Origin: Clostridiales bacterium S5-A14a | Lineage (GTDB): Bacteria > Bacillota > Clostridia > Peptostreptococcales > Anaerovoracaceae | Direction of reading: 5' to 3' | DNA: 64,000 bases | Assembly (NCBI GenBank): GCA_000758905.1 | Contig: JRNA01000009.1 | Coordinates: forward strand, 1 to 64,000 | Part shown: piece after piece, positions 1-7,200 of the stretch | Position numbering within the stretch: the stretch's first letter is position 1 | Layout: each line of letters starts with the position of its first letter | Position numbers and translations under genes: made by a program | Notes under the pieces: generated by a model | What the model saw: the letters and a program-made list of their open reading frames with translations, nothing else | The model's database searches: none | Told to the model about the DNA's origin: nothing

Positions 1-41
1 ATTACATCTACTATCAAACAGGACAATATCCAAGTGATTTA

Positions 42-224
42 TTATGGACCACGTAAAAATTCACTTGAGTGTCCTTGACATAGGTAGTAGTTTAATGTAA
101 CAGGATATTTTGTTTCAGCTGAATCTTTCTTATCTGAATCACCTGACTTTGGTGCATCATTACACCCTGCTAATAGTAACGCTAGCACTATTAGAATAAT
201 TGATAATGTTCTAAATTTCTTCAT
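42..224 (-). pseudogene. truncated substrate-binding lipoprotein of the B12 ABC transporter
   Basis: The 60-residue product has a clear lipoprotein signal peptide: a KK-charged start, a hydrophobic core and the lipobox LLAGC with Cys21. A Ser/Asp/Lys-rich linker follows, then KYPVTLNYY, which resembles the start of the periplasmic-binding fold in BtuF/FecB-type proteins. It stops there at two consecutive TAA codons, whereas family members run to about 300-350 residues. The start is firm: AAGGAGG lies just before the ATG. It is the third gene of the riboswitch-permease-ATPase operon, 17 bases after the ATPase gene, where the binding protein is expected. An early stop or frameshift has probably inactivated it. 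The remaining 41 bases to the window edge are open in another frame, but I could not see convincing homology there. An intact small lipoprotein is the less likely alternative. Confidence 0.55.
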
Positions 225-241
225 TTTTCCTCCTTAGATTA

Positions 242-988
242 TCAATAATAAATAATAAATTCGGGTTCTTTTATTATTTTATACTTAATATCAAACGTAT
301 TTGATAAAAGCTTCTCCGTTAATATTTCTTTTGGCTCGCCCTGCTTCACCAGGGAACCGTCTTTCAACAAAAGAATTTCGTCGCAGAACTTTGTCGCGAG
401 TTCTAGATCATGCAAACTGACCAAGGTTAATGCTTCGACATCTCTTAAAATCTCCATGAGTTCAACCTTGTACTTGATATCCAAATGGTTAGTTGGCTCA
501 TCTAATATGATCAATTCCGGATGCGTAACCAAGACTTTTGCCATCATTACTCGCTGAAACTCTCCGCCTGAGAGGCTTTTGATAAATCTATGCCGCAGAT
601 GCGATAGATTTAAGGTTTCAATTGCCTCGTCGACAAGCCGATAATCAAGTTCATCATACTTGGATAGCAGTGTTTTGTATGGGTATCGACCCATCAGGAG
701 CACATCCTCAACCATCAGGTTCGTGTCGATTTCCTTCTGAAACTGCGTAAGAATGCTAACTTTCTGAAAAAACTCTTTGCTGTCGTACTTGCTTATGTCA
801 ACTCCGTCTATGAAAATTTTGTCTTCTGTATGTACTTCTTTGTAAATATGCTTCAAAAGTGAGGTTTTACCCGCCCCATTCGGCCCCAAAATTCCTATCA
901 CCTTATTTCCTTCAAGGGTTAGATTGATGTCGTTTAATATTTTGTTTTGATTAACCTCAAAATCTAAGTTCTTTATCTCAACCTTCAT
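242..988 (-). CDS. btuD: cobalamin/siderophore-type ABC transporter ATP-binding protein (BtuD/FecE-like)
   Basis: This 248-residue protein is an ABC ATPase that would power the adjacent permease at the inner face of the membrane. Visible motifs are Walker A GPNGAGKTS near residue 36, the signature LSGGEFQR near 140, Walker B LIILDEPTNHLD near 160 and the switch histidine in SLHDLELA. Length and motif spelling fit the FecE/BtuD/FhuC group. Its ATG overlaps the permease stop by four bases (ATGA), and AAGGG lies upstream, so the two are translationally coupled. Family motifs alone do not separate B12, haem and siderophore substrates. The cobalamin riboswitch at the head of the operon is why I prefer vitamin B12. 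Confidence 0.85.
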   Translation of the reverse strand: MKVEIKNLDFEVNQNKILNDINLTLEGNKVIGILGPNGAGKTSLLKHIYKEVHTEDKIFIDGVDISKYDSKEFFQKVSILTQFQKEIDTNLMVEDVLLMGRYPYKTLLSKYDELDYRLVDEAIETLNLSHLRHRFIKSLSGGEFQRVMMAKVLVTHPELIILDEPTNHLDIKYKVELMEILRDVEALTLVSLHDLELATKFCDEILLLKDGSLVKQGEPKEILTEKLLSNTFDIKYKIIKEPEFIIYY

Positions 989-1998
989 ATCTTTTCCCTT
1001 GTAGAATTTAAAATGTAAATGAATATTGGCGCTCCGATTATGCCTGTCATCACTCCGATTGGCAGCTCGTTCGGCGAAAAAATGGTCCTCGCAAATGTGT
1101 CAATGACCATGAGTCCCATGCCTCCGATGAAAATCGTTGCAAACAGCAAATTATTATGTTTGACACCTATCAGCTTCCTCGAAATATGCGGTACAATGAG
1201 TCCTACAAAGCCTATCACTCCCACTTTTGACACAAGGAGTGCAATGGCGAGCGAGCTAACTACTATTAGAAAAATCTGCAATTTAAAGAGGTTTAGCCCC
1301 ATATTTTGTGCCGCTCTATGGCCCAAAAGCAATATGTCTAATTCTTTAATTACCAAATAGTAGAATATAATAAGTATTGCTAGTCCAATTGCAACAGGTA
1401 TCAAGTCTTCAAAATGTATGCCCGACAGGCTTCCTGTAGTCCAAAACATCGCCGATCTAACCTGAGCCTCGTTATTCGATGAATACACTAAAAACGTTGT
1501 TAGCGATGTGAAGAAGGCATTTACTCCCATTCCGATGAGAACAAGTCGTACCGTATCCTGACTCTTACCTTGCAACAAAATAACCAGCATCGTCGCAAGA
1601 CTGGCTCCGATAAAGGCTGCTGCATATACGTTGAATGCTGCGAAAAAGCTAAACCATCCCAAAATTATTGCAGATACAGCACCTGCAGATGCACCCGCCG
1701 AGATTCCCAAAACATAGGGTTCTGCGAGTGGGTTCTTGGTAATCGTCTGCATGAGTAGGCCTACCATCGAGAGAATACCGCCTGCTAAAAAAGACATCAG
1801 AAGTCTTGGCATCCTGATTTTAAAGATAATGAGTTGAATGTAACTTGATGTGTCTACTGTGAAATTATGCTTAAAATAGCTGAGTAGACCTTCGATCACT
1901 TCGTGAAATTCTAATTTGACGCTACCGAAGAATATACAAAATAAAAATACAAATGGAGTTAATAAAACTAGTGATAATAATATAAGCTTTTTATTCAT
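985..1998 (-). CDS. btuC: FecCD-family ABC transporter permease, probable cobalamin permease (BtuC-like)
   Basis: A 337-residue polytopic membrane protein of the FecCD/BtuC family. The family signature is seen as RMPRLLMSFLAGGILSMVG near residue 60, followed by QTITKNPLAEPYVLGISAGA, a highly conserved stretch of these permeases. The cytoplasmic coupling loop VGFVGLIVPHISRK is near residue 265, and the last third has PIGVMTGIIGAPIFIYIL. Roughly ten hydrophobic segments are visible. It is the first gene after a promoter, cobalamin riboswitch and intrinsic terminator, so expression should fall when B12 is plentiful. It likely forms a dimer with two ATPase copies. The start has GAGG about seven bases upstream. 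Confidence 0.88.
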   Translation of the reverse strand: MNKKLILLSLVLLTPFVFLFCIFFGSVKLEFHEVIEGLLSYFKHNFTVDTSSYIQLIIFKIRMPRLLMSFLAGGILSMVGLLMQTITKNPLAEPYVLGISAGASAGAVSAIILGWFSFFAAFNVYAAAFIGASLATMLVILLQGKSQDTVRLVLIGMGVNAFFTSLTTFLVYSSNNEAQVRSAMFWTTGSLSGIHFEDLIPVAIGLAILIIFYYLVIKELDILLLGHRAAQNMGLNLFKLQIFLIVVSSLAIALLVSKVGVIGFVGLIVPHISRKLIGVKHNNLLFATIFIGGMGLMVIDTFARTIFSPNELPIGVMTGIIGAPIFIYILNSTREKI

Positions 1999-2129
1999 TA
2001 AGACCTCGCATTTACATTTTACTCAGCTTCTCGATATTCTAAATATTACTCAAAGTGCAGTTTATATTTTTAATAATGTTGCAAATTCTCCACATTCTGC
2101 AGTATATTATAATATTTTTAAATATATTG

Positions 2130-2169
2130 TAATAAAAAAGCGTCTCATTTTGAACCGAAATGAAAGCGC
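2130..2169 (-). terminator. riboswitch expression-platform terminator
   Basis: Read on the minus strand, GCGC-TTTCATTT pairs with AAAATGAGA-CGC around the loop CGGTTC and is followed by TTTTTT. This is an intrinsic terminator directly 3' of the cobalamin aptamer and about 135 bases ahead of the permease start. It implies ligand-dependent premature termination rather than only translational control. Confidence 0.75.
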
Positions 2170-2252
2170 GTTGCAAGTATCGGGCTTATGCGTGAGCAAA
2201 CACCGTAGCGGCACTGCGTAGGATTCTCACCTACTTCCTTGCTTATTCAACT
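2166..2252 (-). promoter_or_regulatory. cobalamin riboswitch aptamer
   Basis: On the minus strand the transcript carries the conserved blocks of the cobalamin aptamer in order: GGAAGTAGGTGAGAATCC, then CAGTGCCGCTACGGTG, then AAGCCCGATACTTGC. The closing helix pairs GCAAG (2238-2242) with CTTGC (2173-2177). The core is compact, so it may belong to a short variant class. It precedes btuC-btuD and a lipoprotein gene, the classic target of this riboswitch. I judged this by matching the consensus by eye; a covariance-model search would settle class and boundaries. Confidence 0.85.
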
Positions 2253-2258
2253 TTGTTA

Positions 2259-2287
2259 ATTGTAGCATACAACTTTAAATTTAACAA
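2259..2287 (-). promoter_or_regulatory. sigma-A-type promoter of the B12 operon
   Basis: TTGTTA (2282-2287) and TACAAT (2259-2264) on the minus strand are separated by 17 bases. The expected start, near 2252, falls just ahead of the riboswitch aptamer. Confidence 0.65.
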
Positions 2288-2355
2288 GAGCAAATTAATT
2301 TATATAGTACTGTTTTGAAATTTACTAAAATTTCTGCATGATTGATAAAATACAA

Positions 2356-2841
2356 TTAATTCTCTATACAAATATCCGCTGTATTATATTTTATAACTTT
2401 AGCGATATCTTCATTTTTTAATTCAACCTGATAACCTATTTTACCAGCACTGAAAGTGATCGTATATAAATTGCTTATTGTATAATGAAATACTGTTTTA
2501 AAGGGTTTCTTCATGCCAATAGGTGAGCAGCCACCATGTATATACCCTGTTAGTGCTAGCAAATCCCTAGACTTTAACATGCTTATATTTTTTTCAGAGA
2601 CAGCCTTGCTGGCTTTTTTTAGATCAAGCTCTTTATTGACGGGTATTACGAAAACGTAGTGTTCCTTACTTTTGCCAACTGTAACAAGGGTCTTAAAGAC
2701 AGTATTCTCATCTTTATTAAGTCTATGAGCTACATCTACTCCGGTAAGTGTAGCATCTGCTTCATAGCTATAGCATTTATATTCTATATTCTTACTATCG
2801 AGTATACGCATCACATTTGTCTTGTCTTTTGATTTTTTCAT
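2356..2841 (-). CDS. ybaK: YbaK/EbsC-family aminoacyl-tRNA deacylase (probable Cys-tRNA(Pro) deacylase)
   Basis: A 161-residue cytoplasmic protein of the YbaK family, which hydrolyses Cys-tRNA(Pro) made by mistake by prolyl-tRNA synthetase. It shows the N-terminal TNVMRILDSKNIEY, the FKTLVTVG strand, the conserved lysine in VIPVNKELDLKKASKA and the glycine-rich YIHGGCSPIGMKK near residue 110. Length is normal for the family. It is followed on the same strand, in reading order, by a long regulatory gap and then the B12 operon; the Ogt gene lies 24 bases upstream, so the two may be co-transcribed. The ribosome binding site is weak (GGTGA). Specificity for Cys-tRNA(Pro) is inferred from the subfamily. 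Confidence 0.85.
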   Translation of the reverse strand: MKKSKDKTNVMRILDSKNIEYKCYSYEADATLTGVDVAHRLNKDENTVFKTLVTVGKSKEHYVFVIPVNKELDLKKASKAVSEKNISMLKSRDLLALTGYIHGGCSPIGMKKPFKTVFHYTISNLYTITFSAGKIGYQVELKNEDIAKVIKYNTADICIEN

Positions 2842-2865
2842 AAATTCACCATCATATTTACTGTA

Positions 2866-3378
2866 TCAATACATCCCGATCGTATCAACACCTTCTAACT
2901 TAAGAAGCTCTATCTTTTTATCTATACCTGCTGCATAACCTGTTAGATTTCCATTTTTACCTATAACACGGTGGCATGGTATTATCAGAGCAATTCGGTT
3001 ATGAGAAACAGCAGATCCAACAGCCTGAGCCGACATACGATCAAGCCCCCTTACTTTGGCAATCTTATCTGCGATTTCTCCATATGTAATTATCTCCCCA
3101 TATGGAATAGAAAGCAATAGATTCCAAACAGTTTCTTGAAATTTCGTTCCATCAAAAAAAATAGGTGGCATAAAATTCGGTGCTATACCGCTGAAATATG
3201 TGTCCAACCATTTTTCAGTTTCTTTAAGCACGTGATCCGTCGTATCAACCAGATCTTCTTCTTTTAAAGAACAACTATTTTGTTTCTGGCAATCAAACCA
3301 TAAACCAGTTAACGCTTTCCCATTAGATGACATTGTAATGCCACCTAGTGGTGATTGATAATGATGGATGTATAACAT
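2866..3378 (-). CDS. ogt: methylated-DNA--protein-cysteine methyltransferase
   Basis: This 170-residue suicide repair protein removes the methyl group from O6-methylguanine onto its own cysteine. The acceptor motif IPCHRVIGKNG is near residue 133 (Cys135), followed by LTGYAAGIDKKIELLKLEG, both typical of Ogt/MGMT. The DNA-binding helix-turn-helix is seen as IPYGEIITYGEIA with AVGSAVSHN. The N-terminal domain starts with the usual SPLGGITM. The start has GGAG seven bases upstream. Together with AlkD near 13.0-13.7 kb, the window holds two alkylation-repair genes. Confidence 0.93.
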   Translation of the reverse strand: MLYIHHYQSPLGGITMSSNGKALTGLWFDCQKQNSCSLKEEDLVDTTDHVLKETEKWLDTYFSGIAPNFMPPIFFDGTKFQETVWNLLLSIPYGEIITYGEIADKIAKVRGLDRMSAQAVGSAVSHNRIALIIPCHRVIGKNGNLTGYAAGIDKKIELLKLEGVDTIGMY

Positions 3379-3441
3379 TGAAATCTCCGTTAGAATACTT
3401 TTGAGGGAAGATAGGGCTATTATAACATGTTTTATGAAAAT

Positions 3442-3975
3442 TTATGAAAATATACTGTGTTCTAAATGTTTTCTGCATTTTTCCCAAGTTGCCGGATATG
3501 TTGCCGGTACATTATTTTCAATACAAAATTCACATAATTTTTTTATATTAGTAAACTTATTGCTGAATACTTGCACCGGAAATAAATTTTGCTTTAAACA
3601 ATATACTGAAATATCATCGCTAAGACCGCCCCCACCATTTTCGTATTCAAACTCATATTTTAAGGTAACATCGCTTAGATAAACTATCCAATCTCGTCTA
3701 CCCTTTTGTTTTAAGCAAAAATGATCAGGATAGACCTCAAGGACATCTTTGGACGTTCTAAAAGATGTTATAAATAATCCTATTGATAAAACCAAAAGTA
3801 GAATTCCAACTACTAACATAATAATTGCTTCTTTCATGCTCTCAAATCCCGGTTCTAGATTGTTTCTATCAAAAAAACCTACTATGAAAATAACTCCATA
3901 TATCAACATACAAAAGTAAAATATAGATTCAATTATCCATGGCCATACTTTCTTATAAGTTACTTTAAACAACAT
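3442..3975 (-). CDS. hypothetical membrane protein with two transmembrane helices
   Basis: I do not recognise a named family. I start at the ATG at 3975, giving 177 residues beginning MLFKVTYKKVWPW, because a GGGAT element precedes it and the longer reading upstream adds only low-complexity basic sequence. Two hydrophobic segments are visible: WIIESIFYFCMLIYGVIFIV near residues 12-32 and IIMLVVGILLLVLSIGLFIT near 50-70. A soluble beta-rich C-terminal half of about 100 residues follows, with the pattern of a PH-like or YcxB-like domain (DVLEVYPDHFCLKQKG, RDWIVYLSDVTL). The gene stands alone, between Ogt and the adhesin. Confidence 0.6.
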   Translation of the reverse strand: MLFKVTYKKVWPWIIESIFYFCMLIYGVIFIVGFFDRNNLEPGFESMKEAIIMLVVGILLLVLSIGLFITSFRTSKDVLEVYPDHFCLKQKGRRDWIVYLSDVTLKYEFEYENGGGGLSDDISVYCLKQNLFPVQVFSNKFTNIKKLCEFCIENNVPATYPATWEKCRKHLEHSIFS

Positions 3976-4168
3976 ACTCTCATCCCTGTCTCTATTTTTT
4001 TTACATTTAAGATATACAATAAGATATCTAATCTCTGTACATAATTTTATCATGCAGCTAGGGATTTGTCTTATCAATATTATGTAAATTCTAGTTAAAA
4101 ATTTGTAAAATGTGATTAATCTTGGCTCAGCGGACAAAAAGAGTTGATGGCTAATTCAACAAAATAGT

Positions 4169-4204
4169 AAAATGGCACCCTCATTATGAGAATGCCATTT
4201 TTTC
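4169..4204. terminator. bidirectional intrinsic terminator
   Basis: AATGGCA pairs with TGCCATT, with CTCAT/ATGAG inside. The plus strand continues TTTTTT and the minus strand TTTTACTATTTT. It lies about 70 bases after the stop of the large surface protein and should end that transcript. Confidence 0.7.
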
Positions 4205-4273
4205 TACAATGTTACATTGTAACAAGTTTGTGTTGATTTTGATTAGTAATAGCCTTAACTTTGATGGAATAAA

Positions 4274-7200
4274 TTATTTTGTGTCTTTCTTTCTTCTTTT
4301 TAATGCATAAAGTGCTGTGATAGAAGCAATAAATGTAGCAAGTATTCCTGTTGATGACGCGTCTCCTGTGTTTGCATTTTTGCTGCCTTTTTGATTTGAA
4401 GATTTTGATTTATCAACATTTCCATTTGAGCCTGCTGCGTTTGTATTGTTATCTGCACCTGGTGTTGCTGGGGTTACTACTGATCCTGCTCTCTTAACAG
4501 TTTGTGCTGATGATAGTGTTGCGCTCTTACCATCTTTTGTTACTGTTACATTACCTTTATCATCAACTGTGATTTCTGCGTCTGCTAAATCTGGGTTAGC
4601 TTTCTTCACTGCTTCCTTTACAGCTTCTTTTTCTGCAGCTGTTAATTGATCAAGGTTTGCAACTTCTACAGCTTCTGGTGCTTTAACAGCCAATTTTGTT
4701 TCGTCTTGTTTAACAGTTTTGTCAGCTGAAATTGTTCCTAGAACATTACCGTCTTTGTCTTTTACTGTTACCGTACCATCGTCTGCTACATCGATCGTCG
4801 ATCCTTCTGGTAGGTCTGGATTTACTTTCTTAACTGCGTCTTCTACTTTGCCTTTTTCTTCATCGGTTAAGTTAGATGGGTCTTTTACTTCAACTGGTGC
4901 TTTTGGAGCTTTAATCTTTTCATAAACTGTATCTGCTTGTGAAAGTTGTCCAACTTTTTGATTTTCTCCTTCGCCTTGTGTTACTATTACTGATCCATCG
5001 TTTGCTACTTCGATATCATAACCAGTTGCTATACTTGGATTAGCTTTGATAACAGCTTCTTTAACTTTATCTTTTTCTTCTTGTGTTAAGTTTGTCTTAT
5101 CTACAACTTCTGTTTTTTCTGGTGCTTTTAAGGCAATCATTTTATCATCAGCTGTTGCTTGTTTAACTGTCTTTTCTGGTGCAATAGTTTGATTTCCAGC
5201 TGATCCCATTGGTACTGTTACTTTACCATTATCTGCAACTTGGATTTCGTCGTCTTTGAAGTCTAAGTCTTTATTAGCTGCTTTTACTGCGTCTTTAACA
5301 GCTTGTTTTTCTGCGCCTGTAAGTTTAGCAGGATTTGCAACTGGTGTTATTTCTGGGTTATTTAATGTTTTGCCAGCTCTATCGAATGGTTTTACTGTGT
5401 CTTTTCCTTCTAATGTTCCAGTCTTTTTACCATCTGCAGTTGTTACTGTTACATTACCCTTATTATCTACTTCAATCTTATCGTCATCAGCAAGATTATT
5501 CTTTGCTTTAACTGCTGCAGCTACTTTATCTTTTTCTGCTTGAGTTAAGTTAGTTACATCTTTTACTTCAGTCTTATCTGGAGTTTGAAGTTCAAGTATT
5601 GTGTCTTTTTGTACAACTGTTTGGTCAGGTGTAAATGAACCTACCTTACCACCTTGGTTAATCTTGACAGAGCCATCATCGTTTACAGTAATCTCTTCAT
5701 CTTTGAAGTTTCTATCTGGATTAGCTTCCTTGATAGCATCTTTTACAGCTTGTTTTTCTGTTTGAGATAATGCGTTTTTATTTTCAACAGGTACTGGTTC
5801 TTTTGGTGGGTTGAATTCATTAGCAACTTCTTTTTGTTTAACAGTTTTTTCCGGAGCTAATGTTCCAGTCTTACCATCTTTAGTTTTTACTGTTACTGTA
5901 CCGTCATCTGCTACTGTGATTTCATCCTTTGTTAAAGTTGGATTTGCTTTTATAACAGCATCTTTAACCTTGTCTTTTTCATCTGATGTTAGTGATTTTA
6001 GATCTTTTACTTCAACAGGTGTTGGATCATTTAATTGTAATTCTTCAGCAGTCTTTTTCCAAACTGCATATACAGTTTTTGAATCAGTTACATTTTTCAA
6101 TATATCATCATCAGCTGTTGTAGCGTCTTTTGTTGCTGCCCAACCTAAGAATTTATATCCATCTCTCTTAGGTTTTTCAACTTTTGCTAAATCGCTGCTT
6201 TGCTTAGTCATTTCACCTTCGCCGTCTGTAAATTTGCCGCCGTTAGCATCAAATGTTACTACCTTATCTTCTGTATAGATAGCATATACAACTATATGTT
6301 TTTCAATAGGACTAGTATTTGTAAATATTTGATCCTTGCTAAGAGCATTAAATTGAGCAGTTGTTACTACTGTATTTCCTAAAGCTTTCTTACCTTCTTC
6401 AGTAACCCAACCTAAGAAAGTCTTTCCTGCTAATGTTGGGTCTTCTGGGAATTTGTCGCCAGTATTAGCTTCAACATTATCGCCTTCAAAACCGTTAGCT
6501 GTGTAGCCTTTTTCTCCGTAGAACTTAACATTGTCCGGTACAATCTTGACAGCTTTCTTTGTATTATCTGCAAATTGACCATCTGTTGTATCAAATAATA
6601 CTCTTGCTCTTACTCTTGTTTCGTAAAGGTCAGATGGAAGTGATGATCCGTCTGATGCAGTTGAAACAAACTTCATGTCCTTTTTAAGTTCAAGTTTAGT
6701 TTCATTTTTATCTTCTGAATGATAAGGTAGCATCTTAGTTAAATCGACCTTGTATTCATAAACCTTATATGTTTTTTCTTCTTCATTAAATTGAGCATCG
6801 AAGATGTCTGCTTTTTTAATAGTTACATCTTTTCTTACATCGCTACCGACTAAGTTTCCATCCTTATCGTATTCGTTAGCATCAGCTTCAACTTTTGCGA
6901 AAAGTTTGCCAACTCTTCCTTCTTCATAAAGAGTTCTTACTTTACCGCCATCATATTTAGTGTAACCAACAATTTCTTTTGTGTCATTCTTAAATTCATC
7001 ATTTGTTCCAGTAAATGCTCTTGGATCTTTGTAGAAATCATCAGTTCCTTCTGCATAGTCATTTGTAAATAACAATTGATATGGAACATAAAGTGACTTG
7101 TTTATAGAAAGGATTGCTGACTTATCGGAGTGGTCAGTCCATGCTATTTTATTTGTATTTTCAATCTTGTCTATATTTACATACTTAAACCAAGACTTTT

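Noticed and set aside
1019-1360. Plus-strand open frame opposite the B12 permease
   Set aside because: It mirrors the permease codons, has no ribosome site and no family signature; the minus-strand gene explains it.
4480-6042. Periodic sequence that could suggest a CRISPR array
   Set aside because: The period is about 215 bases and coding; there are no short identical repeats with unique spacers and no cas genes anywhere in the window.
5811-6278. Plus-strand open frames opposite the adhesin repeats
   Set aside because: They arise from the biased codon use of the repeats (Ser/Thr/Val-rich mirror) and lack start signals.
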